DNA from: Streptomyces sp. ISL-12
Lineage (GTDB): Bacteria > Actinomycetota > Actinomycetes > Streptomycetales > Streptomycetaceae
NCBI RefSeq assembly: GCF_018614415.1
Contig: NZ_JAGGOO010000036.1
Span: 38,001 to 102,000 of the forward strand
Direction: 5' to 3'
Length of the DNA: 64,000 nt
Below are positions 7,372-17,533 of the stretch, piece after piece. Below the pieces are notes generated by a model that saw only the letters and a program-made list of their open reading frames with translations, made no database searches and was not told the origin of the DNA. A program made the translations under genes and the position numbers. Positions within the stretch are counted from its first letter, which is position 1; each line of letters starts with the position of its first letter.

Positions 7372-10236
7372 TCAGGCCGCCCCGAACGCCGAGAACGCCC
7401 ACCCGGTGGCCTGGTGCACCGCGTCCCCCGGCAGCGCGGCCCGCGCGTCGCGCAGCGCCTCCGCCAGCGACAGCCCGGCGTCCAGGCCCTTGTGCAGGGC
7501 GAGCATCAACGGCACCACCGCCGCGTCGTTGACCGGCGCCGTGCACGCCACCACCCCGGCCGTGCCCAGCGGCAGCAGCGCGGTGACCAGGCCGAGCAGT
7601 TCGTCCGCGCCCACCGACGCGAACCGGGCGGTGTCGCAGCAGGACAGGATGATCCGGTACGGGCTGCGGTCCAGCCGCTCGAAGTCGTGCACGATGAGCG
7701 GCCCGTCGGCCATCCGCAGCGACGAGAACAACGGGCTGTCCGCCCGGAACGTGCCGTGCGCCGCGATGTGCGCCAGCGCCGCCCCGTCCAGCTCCCGCAG
7801 CACCCGGGGCACGCGGGCCCCGTCGCCCTCCAGCACGACCGGCGCCCCGCGCGCGACCGGAAGCCCCGGCGCCGGGTACCCCGGCTCCCCGTTCCCGACG
7901 GCCACAGCCCCGTCGGCCGCATTCCCTTCGGCAGCGGCCTTGCCGGCCCCGTCGACGCGCGTCGCCGGCGCCTTGTGACGGAGGCGGTCGGGCTCGGGGC
8001 GCGGGGCGCGAGGCCCGTGGCTCCCGGTGGGTGTCACGGGCGTCCCGTAGTCCCCGGAAGGCATCGCCTGTGCCCCGTAGCCCTCGGAGGGCATCGCCTG
8101 TGCCCCGTACCCCTCGGCCAGCAGCGGGACCTCCGCGCCGCCGCTGGCCAGTCCCGGGCCGCGGACCAGGATGTGCCGGCCGCCGGACGGGGGCGCCGTC
8201 TCCCGGGCGCGCAGCCAGCTGGTCGCCGACGGGGAGACGCTCAGGACCCGGTCGCGCAGCGCCGGCAGCAGTGCCCACGGCACCCGGTGCAGCCGCCCCG
8301 GCGGTACCACCACGACCGGTCCGGCCCCGAGATGCGCCGCCGCCGGACCGAGCAGCAGCTCCTCCAGGCGGCGCCCGGCGGCCTCCACCACCGGCAGCCG
8401 GGCCTCCGCGCCGGGATGGGCCAGGCGCCGCAGCCCGGCCTGGACGTGCTCGGCCTCCCGCTCCGCCTCCGCCAGCAGCCCCGCCTCGAACCGCCGCACC
8501 CGACCCTGCCCGCACAGCAGCACCTGCACCCGGCCGTCGAGCACCGCCAGCTCCACCAGCCGTACGTCGTCCCCCAGCGCCGCCAGCAGCCGGCCGACGT
8601 CGAACCGGTCCCCGCCGCCCGGCGCCTCCCCGCGCATGTGCAGGGTCCGCGCGCGGATCTCCCGCTCCAGGCGCCGCTGTTCGCGCTCCAGCGCCGCCAC
8701 CGGACGGCCCTCCATCCGGGCCTCCTCCGCCCGCGCCGCGATCTCCCGGAACGCCGTCAGGTCGCTGAGCAGCACGGGGTCGGCCGGCGGCCGGGCCGGC
8801 GGCGCCGTCAGCACCGTCGCCCGCCACCGCTCGCTCCACACCAGCAGCCGCCGCGGCCCGCCCGAGGCCAGCGACGCCTCCTGGGCCAGCGCCGCCAGCT
8901 CCGCGCCCTGCGCGGTCGCCCGGGCCCGCAGCTCCGAGGCCCCCAGCGTCATCCGGTGGTCGTCCAGCACGTCCAGACCGCGCCGGCACGCCTCCAGCAC
9001 CCCGCGCGTGGAACCGGCCGCCCGCGCCCGCAGCGCCTGCGCCGCCCAGCCCGTCATCCGGGCCAGCGGCGGACCGCTGTGCCGGCTGCGCGCGGCGACC
9101 GCCAGGTGGCGTTCCGCGTCCGCCGTCCAGCCCAGGTCGAGTGCGATCCGCCCGGCCAGCAGCGACGCCTCCGGCGCGGCCGGCGCCCCGAACGAGGCCA
9201 GCTTCTCCGCCACCGCCGCCGCGTCCGCGACCAGCCGCCCCGCACCCCGCCCGGCCGCCACCCGCGCCTCGATCAGCACCAGCCGGGCGTGCGTCTCGTA
9301 CCAGGTGCGCCGCTGCGCCGCGAACAGCCGCACCGCGACGGCCGCCCGCGCCACCGCGGTCTGCGCGTCGCCCGCCAGCCGCGCCGCCCGCGCCGCGACC
9401 AGCAGCAGCTCAGCCTTGCGGGTGGACTGCCCGCCGATGCCGTCCAGGACGGTGATCGCCTGATCGACCTCGGCCAGCGCCTCCGGGGCCAGCCCGGCCG
9501 CCATCATGACCTCGCTGCGCCGGATGTTCAGCATGAACATCGGCGTGCCCAGCGCCGCGTACCGCTCACTCGCCTCGTCGAGCAGCCGCAGCGCGGCCGG
9601 CACGTCCCCGGACCGGAACGCGGCCAGCCCCCGGCTCTCCACCGCGTCCGCCTTGTCGTGCTCCTGGTCCGTGGTGCCCCACAGCTCCTCCGCCGCCGCG
9701 AAGTCGGCCTCCGCCCGCTCCACCGCCCCCAGCGCCAGGTGCACCGTCGCCCGCAGCGTCAGCGCCCGCGCCGTCCAGATGACGTCACCGGCCTGCCGCA
9801 GCACGACTATCGCCCGCCGTACGTCCTCCAGCGCCTCCCCGTGCCGGCCCAGCACCCACCACACGTACGCCCGCCGGTACAGCACCCGCGCCCGGGTGTG
9901 CCCGGTCCCGCGCGCCACGCCCCGCTCGAAGGCGGCCAGGCCCTGCCGGGTACGGCCCGTGTGCACCAGCGCCACCCCCAGAGTGGCCAGGACGTCGGCC
10001 TCTCTTTCGGGTGAATCCGCCCGGGCCGCCAGATCGCGGGCCCGCCGCAGATGGGCCAGTGCCAGCCGGGTGTCGCCGAAGTCCCGCTGCCAGATGCCGA
10101 TCACCTGATGGGCGATCGAGGCGTGCAGCGGCGGCGGGGCGGCGTCCAGAAGCCCTTCCGCCCTCGCCAGTGCCTCGTTCGGGGCCGCGAACACCATCGG
10201 CAGCAGATCGAAAACCGAGTCGCTTCCCGCTGTCAC
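7372..10236 (-). CDS. TPR-CHAT caspase-like protease
   Basis: About 954 aa. The N-terminal two thirds are TPR-like helical repeats (for example RQGLAAFERGVARGTGHTRA and AEADFAAAEELWG). The last third is a CHAT domain (caspase fold, clan CD) with catalytic His in HIAAHGTF (about 826) and Cys in LSCCDTA (about 866), so it looks catalytically intact. A Gly/Tyr-rich low-complexity insert with a repeated EGYGAQAMPS motif lies near residues 700-740. The frame can start at TTG 10290, but that overlaps the promoter-like motif; GTG 10236 is preferred without a clear ribosome site. It is divergent from an S8 protease and a sigma factor, suggesting a proteolytic signalling unit. Confidence 0.82.
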   Translation of the reverse strand: MTAGSDSVFDLLPMVFAAPNEALARAEGLLDAAPPPLHASIAHQVIGIWQRDFGDTRLALAHLRRARDLAARADSPEREADVLATLGVALVHTGRTRQGLAAFERGVARGTGHTRARVLYRRAYVWWVLGRHGEALEDVRRAIVVLRQAGDVIWTARALTLRATVHLALGAVERAEADFAAAEELWGTTDQEHDKADAVESRGLAAFRSGDVPAALRLLDEASERYAALGTPMFMLNIRRSEVMMAAGLAPEALAEVDQAITVLDGIGGQSTRKAELLLVAARAARLAGDAQTAVARAAVAVRLFAAQRRTWYETHARLVLIEARVAAGRGAGRLVADAAAVAEKLASFGAPAAPEASLLAGRIALDLGWTADAERHLAVAARSRHSGPPLARMTGWAAQALRARAAGSTRGVLEACRRGLDVLDDHRMTLGASELRARATAQGAELAALAQEASLASGGPRRLLVWSERWRATVLTAPPARPPADPVLLSDLTAFREIAARAEEARMEGRPVAALEREQRRLEREIRARTLHMRGEAPGGGDRFDVGRLLAALGDDVRLVELAVLDGRVQVLLCGQGRVRRFEAGLLAEAEREAEHVQAGLRRLAHPGAEARLPVVEAAGRRLEELLLGPAAAHLGAGPVVVVPPGRLHRVPWALLPALRDRVLSVSPSATSWLRARETAPPSGGRHILVRGPGLASGGAEVPLLAEGYGAQAMPSEGYGAQAMPSGDYGTPVTPTGSHGPRAPRPEPDRLRHKAPATRVDGAGKAAAEGNAADGAVAVGNGEPGYPAPGLPVARGAPVVLEGDGARVPRVLRELDGAALAHIAAHGTFRADSPLFSSLRMADGPLIVHDFERLDRSPYRIILSCCDTARFASVGADELLGLVTALLPLGTAGVVACTAPVNDAAVVPLMLALHKGLDAGLSLAEALRDARAALPGDAVHQATGWAFSAFGAA

Positions 10237-10281
10237 CTCAAGGATGGTAGTGGCAGCGCACCACGTCACACAGGTGCGGGT

Positions 10282-10315
10282 CTGTATCAATCAGCTGTCT
10301 CCGGACTCTGATTGA
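10282..10315. promoter_or_regulatory. Shared promoter-like motif, copy 2, with overlapping inverted repeat
   Basis: On the minus strand AGAGTCCGG, 11 bp, TGATACAG (10282-10309) matches the motif at 5465-5492. Overlapping it is a perfect 8-bp inverted repeat, TCAATCAG (10287-10294) and CTGATTGA (10308-10315), with a 13-bp spacer. This repeat is unique to the CHAT/S8 divergent gap and could bind a dimeric repressor or the LAL regulator. Confidence 0.5.
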
Positions 10316-10346
10316 CGAACGCCGCCTCCGGGGGAGAGGACCCGCC

Positions 10347-11780
10347 ATGGCACCACAGCGATTCCGCGAGCAGTTCGACCACATCCAGCGCTCGATGCCC
10401 GACGTCCCGCTGGCGATGGGCCCCGACGACTCCGCCGAGTTCCTCTACGAGAAGGGCGTCGTCCTCGCCCGCGACGGCGAGGAGGCACGCGTCGTCGAGG
10501 ACACCGTCCGGGAGCACTTCACCGCCGTCGCCGGGCTCGACGCCGACCACGTGCGCCGCGCGAGCCGTGAGACCAACCGCTGTGGCATCACCCGTATCCA
10601 GGTCGGCGACCCGGGCCAGGGCACCGGCGCCGGCGACCCGGCCGTCGCGAACGCCCTGCGGTCCCTGAGCGCCGCCGAGGGCCGCGCACAGCGCCGTCTG
10701 GTCAGCCGCAACCACGTCGTGCACATCGCCGTCAACGCCTGCCCCGGCGACGAGCCCGTTCCGGTGCCCCGCACCGAACCGCCCAACCCGGCGGCGGCCG
10801 GCACCCCGTACGACCCCGGCTCGGCGGTCGGCGTCCTCGTCATCGACACCGGCCTCACGCGCGACCACCGGTCCAGCCCGCTGCTCGCCCACACCCGGGG
10901 CGACCTCCAGATCAAGGAGTGGGACGAAGCCGGCGTCCTGATGCAGTACGTCGGCCACGGCACCTTCATCGCCGGGCTCCTCGCGGCCGTGGCGCCCAAC
11001 ACCGACATCACCGTGCGCAACACCCTCAACGACGCCGGGGCGATCCTGGAGTCCGAGTTCGGCGAGAAGCTGTTCGAGGCCGTCGACCAGGACGGCTGGC
11101 CCGACGTCATCAGCCTCTCCGCCGGCACCCCCAACGGCCGCACCGACGGCCTGCTCGGCGTGCACGCCTTCATGGAGGAGCTGCGCACCCGCGGCACCCT
11201 CCTGGTCGCCGCCGCCGGCAACAACGGCAGCGCCACGCCGTTCTGGCCCGCGGCCTACGCCGACCTGCCCGGCTGGGAGGACTCCGTGCTGTCGGTCGGC
11301 GCGCTGCGCTCCGACGGCGAGGGCGGCGCCTGCTTCTCCAACCACGGCCCCTGGGTCAAGGCGTACGCCCCCGGCGAGCGCCTCACCAGCGCCCTCACCG
11401 GCTTCGACACCCCCGTCCCGTACGTCTACCAGCACTCCACCTACGACGCCTGCCGGTACGGCTCCGCCTACGCCTGCACCTGCCAGGCGCCCCGGCACAC
11501 CGGCCTGCTGAGCGAGCCGGGCGAGGCGCCCGCCAAGGCGGACCAGGTGATGTTCGAAGGGAACGCGCAGTGGAGCGGCACCTCGTTCGCCACCCCCGTC
11601 GTCGCCGGCCTGATCGCCGCGCACATGACGGCGCACAAGGAGACCGACGCGCGCACGGCCCGGGGACAGCTCCTGGCGTCGAACACCGCGTACACCGAGG
11701 TGCGCGGCGGGCACGTACCGGCGCTGCTGCCGCCCACCTGGCGACCGGTCCCCGTCGAACCCCCGGCCGACGGGGCATGA
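10347..11780 (+). CDS. Cytoplasmic subtilisin-like (S8) serine protease
   Basis: A 477-aa S8 peptidase with an intact triad: Asp in VLVIDTG (about 167), His in GHGTFIAG (about 204), Ser in SGTSFATP (about 410); the oxyanion-hole region is AAAGNNGS. There is no signal peptide or TM segment. The N-terminal 150 residues are charged and not a classic propeptide, so it probably acts inside the cell. A Cys-rich insert (DACRYGSAYACTCQ) lies near residue 375. ATG 10347 has GGGGGAGAGGA upstream. It is divergent from TPR-CHAT and followed by the sigma factor in the same direction. Confidence 0.88.
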   Translation: MAPQRFREQFDHIQRSMPDVPLAMGPDDSAEFLYEKGVVLARDGEEARVVEDTVREHFTAVAGLDADHVRRASRETNRCGITRIQVGDPGQGTGAGDPAVANALRSLSAAEGRAQRRLVSRNHVVHIAVNACPGDEPVPVPRTEPPNPAAAGTPYDPGSAVGVLVIDTGLTRDHRSSPLLAHTRGDLQIKEWDEAGVLMQYVGHGTFIAGLLAAVAPNTDITVRNTLNDAGAILESEFGEKLFEAVDQDGWPDVISLSAGTPNGRTDGLLGVHAFMEELRTRGTLLVAAAGNNGSATPFWPAAYADLPGWEDSVLSVGALRSDGEGGACFSNHGPWVKAYAPGERLTSALTGFDTPVPYVYQHSTYDACRYGSAYACTCQAPRHTGLLSEPGEAPAKADQVMFEGNAQWSGTSFATPVVAGLIAAHMTAHKETDARTARGQLLASNTAYTEVRGGHVPALLPPTWRPVPVEPPADGA

Positions 11781-11785
11781 GGGGC

Positions 11786-11824
11786 GGAACGGCCCCTTCC
11801 ACGGCGTACGATGGCGTGTCGTAC
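11786..11824 (+). promoter_or_regulatory. ECF-like promoter and inverted repeat before the sigma gene
   Basis: GGAAC (11786-11790) followed after 14-15 bp by CGTAC resembles an ECF sigma promoter. Overlapping its -10 region is a perfect inverted repeat GTACGA-N7-TCGTAC (11806-11824). It lies between the S8 stop and the sigma start, so the sigma gene may have its own, possibly autoregulated, promoter. Confidence 0.35.
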
Positions 11825-11839
11825 ACGAGGGGTGGGGCC

Positions 11840-12415
11840 GTGGACCGTACAGATGTCGGGGCGCTCGTCCAGTCCGCCGCCGACGGCGACGCGGCGGCCT
11901 GGAAGGCGCTGGTGGAAGGGCTGGGCCCGCTGGTGTGGTCCGTGGCGCGGGCGCACCGGCTGTCGGACGCCGACGCGCACGAGGTGTACCAGACCGCCTG
12001 GTTCCGCTTCGCCCAGCACCTGGGGCGCATCCGGGAACCGGAGAAGGCGGGCTCCTGGCTGGCCAGCACCGCGCGCAACGAGTGCCTGAAGGTGCTCAAG
12101 GCGGCCCGTCGGTGGACGCCGACGGACGATCCGCAGCTGCTCGACCGGGTGAGCGAGGACCTCACACCGGAGGAGTCGGTGCTCGACTCCGAGGAGGCCG
12201 CCGCGCAGAGCGAGCGGGTCCGGTGGCTGTGGCAGGAGTTCGAGGAACTGGGCGAGCGGTGCAGGCAGGTGCTGCGTGTGCTGATGGCGTCGCCGCCGCC
12301 CAGCTATCAGGAGGTGTCGGCGGCGCTCGGTATCGCCGTCGGCAGCATCGGACCGATGCGTCAGCGCTGTCTGAGGCGCCTGCGGGCGCGACTGGAAGCC
12401 CGGGGGGCGGCATGA
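11840..12415 (+). CDS. ECF-type RNA polymerase sigma factor
   Basis: A 191-aa sigma-70 family protein with region 2 (LSDADAHEVYQTAWFRFAQHL, WLASTARNECLKVLKA) and region 4 (SYQEVSAALGIAVGSIGPMRQRCLRRLR) and no extra C-terminal domain. GTG 11840 has GAGGGG upstream. Its stop overlaps the start of the next gene (ATGA), so the two are translationally coupled. No classical anti-sigma membrane protein is adjacent. It may recognise the shared motif found before the metallopeptidase and CHAT genes. Confidence 0.88.
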   Translation: MDRTDVGALVQSAADGDAAAWKALVEGLGPLVWSVARAHRLSDADAHEVYQTAWFRFAQHLGRIREPEKAGSWLASTARNECLKVLKAARRWTPTDDPQLLDRVSEDLTPEESVLDSEEAAAQSERVRWLWQEFEELGERCRQVLRVLMASPPPSYQEVSAALGIAVGSIGPMRQRCLRRLRARLEARGAA

Positions 12416-12879
12416 GCGAGATGCGTGACGAGAGTGTGGACGACGGGTTCGACGACTCGCTGCTGGAGGAGGAACTGCGGCAGGCGGCCGCCATCCTGGA
12501 CCCGATACCGGCCGAGCTGAGCCGGATCGCCGTGGAGGCGTTCGCGCTGCGCGACCTGGACGCCGGACTCGCCGAGCTGACGTTCGACTCGCTCGTCGAC
12601 GCCCTGCCCATCCGGGGCGAGACGGACCCGCCGCGGATGCTGACCTTCCGCGCCGGGGAGGTGAGCTTGGACATCGAGGTGAGCGCCGAGGGCCTGTTCG
12701 GACAGGTGATGCCGCCGCAGTCGGCCCGGATCGAGGTGCTGAGCGGGCTGCGGACGGCCCGGTCGCTCGCGGCCGACGACATGGGACGGTTCACGGACGA
12801 GGCACCGCCGTCCGGCCCGTTCGCGCTGCGGCTGCGGGCCGGCGGGGAGGTCGTCGTCACCGAGTGGCTGCGCGCCTGA
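12412..12879 (+). CDS. Conserved sigma/CHAT-associated protein of unknown function
   Basis: A 155-aa soluble protein coupled to the sigma gene by an ATGA overlap. The N-terminus is an acidic helix (DDSLLEEELRQAAAIL), then AFALRDLDAGLAELTFDSL, then a beta-rich C-terminal half (MLTFRAGEVSLDIEVSAEGLFGQ, PPQSARIEVLSG, DDMGRF) resembling a small Ig- or carboxypeptidase-regulatory-like sandwich. I recall such proteins beside sigma, S8 and CHAT genes in actinobacteria. It could be an unusual anti-sigma factor, an adaptor or a protease substrate; none of these is shown by the sequence. Confidence 0.75.
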   Translation: MSEMRDESVDDGFDDSLLEEELRQAAAILDPIPAELSRIAVEAFALRDLDAGLAELTFDSLVDALPIRGETDPPRMLTFRAGEVSLDIEVSAEGLFGQVMPPQSARIEVLSGLRTARSLAADDMGRFTDEAPPSGPFALRLRAGGEVVVTEWLRA

Positions 12880-12886
12880 GCCGTAG

Positions 12887-12951
12887 GTCACCGGGCGCAG
12901 GGCAGGGTCCGCGGGCCCGCGTCACCAGGCGCAGGGCAGGGTCCGCGGGCC
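12887..12951. repeat. 31-bp direct duplication at the 3' end of a P450 gene
   Basis: 12887-12917 and 12921-12951 are 31-bp copies with one mismatch, offset by 34 bp. The second copy contains the stop and last codons of the P450 gene; the first is a non-coding copy just past it, itself with a stop in the same place. It appears to be a local tandem duplication. Confidence 0.85.
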
Positions 12952-14145
12952 GCGGATCATGGTCCGGCGCCGCCAGGCGACCTGCTCGGGGCCGCCCGCC
13001 AGCCGCAGCCCGGGCAGCCGGTCCAGCAGCGTGCCGACGAGGAGCTCCAGCTGCAGCCGGGCGAGCACGGCGCCGGTGCAGTAGTGCGGCCCGTTGCCGA
13101 AGGCCAGGTGCGGGCCCGCGTCCCGGCCGGGGTCGATCCGGTCCGGGTCGGGGAAGACGTCCGGGTCGCGATTGGCGGCCAGGTAGGAGACGTAGACGGG
13201 GTCGCCCGCGCGGATGCGGTGGCCGCGCAGCTCGACGTCCTCCCGCGCGATCCGGGCCAGGCCCACCGAGGAGCGGTGCGGGATGTAGCGCAGCAGCTCG
13301 TCCAGGACGGCGCCCCGCTCCTCGGGCCGCTCCCGTGTCCGGGCCATCAGCTCGGGGCGGGTGAGCAGCAGGTACAGCATCTGGCCGCAGTTGTGGGTGA
13401 CGGCCTCGCCGCCGATCTGCAGCGGCCCGGCCAGCCCGATCGCCTCCTGTTCGGCGACCTCGCCGCGCGCGACGGCGGCACCGAGCAGGGAGTAGACGTC
13501 CTCGCCGGGATCGTGCGCGCGGGCCCGGACGGTCTCGGTGATCCAGCCGTACAGACTGTTCTTGGCCCGCTCGGCGCCCTCGACCCCGCCGGAGGTGGAG
13601 ATGATCTCCCGGGTCCAGGAGTGCACCCGCTCCCGGTCGGCGGCCGGCACCCCCATCACCTCGCTGACGACGGCGATCGGGAAGGGTTCCAGGACCCGCT
13701 CGACCAGGTCCGCGGGCGGCCCGTCCCGCACCACGCCGTCCACCAGGGCGTCCAGCATCTCCTGCGCCCGGGGCCGCAGCCGCTTCATCGCGCCGACGGT
13801 GAACGCCCCGGCCACCGCGCGCCGCAGCCGGTTGTGGTCGGGCTGGTCGGCGAAGGCGAGTGAGCCGGGGCGGGGCTTGAAGTGCGGTGCCATCCGCGTC
13901 ACCTGGCGGCGGGTCACCTCCGACCGCTCGAACCGCGGATCGTTGGTGATCAGCTTCACGTCCTCGTGCCTGGTGGCCAGCCACGCCCAGCCCTCGCCGT
14001 GCGGCAGCCGGATGCGGGTCAGCGGGCCCTCGCGCATCAGCTCGGCGAGGACCGGGTCGAACTCCGTACCGTCCAGGTCGAGCGCGGGCCAGTCCCGCAC
14101 CGGGGGCGGGTTCCGGTCGGTGAGTGTGCTGGTCTCCTGCGTCAT
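12922..14145 (-). CDS. Cytochrome P450
   Basis: A 407-aa soluble bacterial P450. The heme loop is FGNGPHYCTG (axial Cys), the K-helix ExxR is in ELLRYIP, and the I-helix reads GGEAVTHN with a Thr kept at the oxygen-activation site. ATG 14145 is preceded by GGGGGA. No ferredoxin gene is adjacent, so redox partners come from elsewhere. The substrate is unknown, and it does not sit in an obvious cluster. Confidence 0.9.
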   Translation of the reverse strand: MTQETSTLTDRNPPPVRDWPALDLDGTEFDPVLAELMREGPLTRIRLPHGEGWAWLATRHEDVKLITNDPRFERSEVTRRQVTRMAPHFKPRPGSLAFADQPDHNRLRRAVAGAFTVGAMKRLRPRAQEMLDALVDGVVRDGPPADLVERVLEPFPIAVVSEVMGVPAADRERVHSWTREIISTSGGVEGAERAKNSLYGWITETVRARAHDPGEDVYSLLGAAVARGEVAEQEAIGLAGPLQIGGEAVTHNCGQMLYLLLTRPELMARTRERPEERGAVLDELLRYIPHRSSVGLARIAREDVELRGHRIRAGDPVYVSYLAANRDPDVFPDPDRIDPGRDAGPHLAFGNGPHYCTGAVLARLQLELLVGTLLDRLPGLRLAGGPEQVAWRRRTMIRGPRTLPCAW

Positions 14146-14240
14146 TCCCCCACCTTCACCGGGCGGGGGGCCCATGTCGCGCGGGAGTGCTCCAGCCGAT
14201 GGTCGGCCGGGGGCGGGGCAGGGCGGGCGGGCCGGGCCGG

Positions 14241-15026
14241 TCAGCCGGAGACCGCGTCGACGAGGGCGGCCAGGGACGTGGCCAGCCGGGGCAGTCCGGG
14301 GCCGGCCGGACCGCCGGGCTCGGTCATGTACGTGTCCCGGCGGATCTCCACCATCAGCGCGCCGACCTCGGCCCGCTTCCCGTAGAAGTCCAGCGGTACG
14401 TACGTCCCGCTGAACGGGCTGTCCAGCCCCGTCTCCCCGCACGGCGCGAACGCCTTCCGGGCCGCGGCGAGCAGTTCGGGCGAGGTGTGGAAGCCGTCCG
14501 TGCCCAGGCAGACCGGCGGACGCGGCCCCGCACCGTGCAGCTCGTAGGGCAGCGGCTCGGTGGGGTACGAGTGCACGTCGATGATCACCGCGCGCCCGGT
14601 GGCGGCGAGCCGGCCGGCCACCGCCTCGGTCATCGCCCGCGCGTACGGCCGGAAGTACCGCTCGATCAGCGGCTCCGGGTCGGTGCCGTCGCCCCGCAGG
14701 ACCTCACGGTGCGAGGTCCGCGTGTACACGGCGCCCATCCCGACGGCCGTCATCTCCTCCCGTTCGTCCGGGAACCGCTCCGGGTCGACGACCAGCCGCG
14801 AGGCCCCGTTGACGAACCGCCAGGGGGTGAGGCCGGCCAGGCCGGCCGCCGCCTCGGCGATCCGTGCCGTGTGCGAGTCGGTGATGTGGTCCAGCTCCCG
14901 TTCCAGCGCGGCGTCGTCCAGGACGATGCCGGGGCGTACGTCGGCGGGTATGTGCCGTGAGGAGTGCGGCACGTGGAGGATCACGGGGGACGCGGGGGCG
15001 CCGGGGACGAGTGCGAAGGACGCCAT
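14241..15026 (-). CDS. N-formylglutamate amidohydrolase
   Basis: A 261-aa member of the FGase family, which releases formate from N-formyl-L-glutamate in histidine catabolism. Visible motifs are [13 protein letters not shown] (N-terminal HxPH metal region), [17 protein letters not shown] (second metal site), and EIRRDTYM near the end. No hut genes are adjacent, so it may act on other N-formyl amides. It lies downstream of the icd terminator on the same strand. Confidence 0.87.
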   Translation of the reverse strand: MASFALVPGAPASPVILHVPHSSRHIPADVRPGIVLDDAALERELDHITDSHTARIAEAAAGLAGLTPWRFVNGASRLVVDPERFPDEREEMTAVGMGAVYTRTSHREVLRGDGTDPEPLIERYFRPYARAMTEAVAGRLAATGRAVIIDVHSYPTEPLPYELHGAGPRPPVCLGTDGFHTSPELLAAARKAFAPCGETGLDSPFSGTYVPLDFYGKRAEVGALMVEIRRDTYMTEPGGPAGPGLPRLATSLAALVDAVSG

Positions 15027-15087
15027 GGACTGCTCCGTGAGGACGTGGAAACAGGACGTGAAAACAGGACGTGGACAGGGGGCGGGA

Positions 15088-15135
15088 CAGACGGACACCC
15101 CGCCTCCGCACGGGCGGAGACGGGGTGTCCGTCTG
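15088..15135 (-). terminator. Strong stem-loop terminator after icd
   Basis: A perfect 15-bp stem (15088-15102 with 15121-15135) encloses a second hairpin (CTCCGC/GCGGAG). It lies 20 bp beyond the icd stop and before the amidohydrolase start, separating the two genes. Confidence 0.85.
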
Positions 15136-15154
15136 CCTTCGGGCCGGGTGAGGA

Positions 15155-17533
<2,379 letters not shown>

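Noticed and set aside
4314..7532. 1072-codon open frame on the plus strand
   Set aside because: It crosses the metallopeptidase on the other strand and the LAL gene in another frame; its product is Arg/Pro/Gly-rich with no domain, a high-GC artefact.
4320..12879. True type III-E CRISPR/Craspase locus
   Set aside because: No repeats, spacers, gRAMP effector or Csx30/31 are present; only the TPR-CHAT plus sigma theme is shared.
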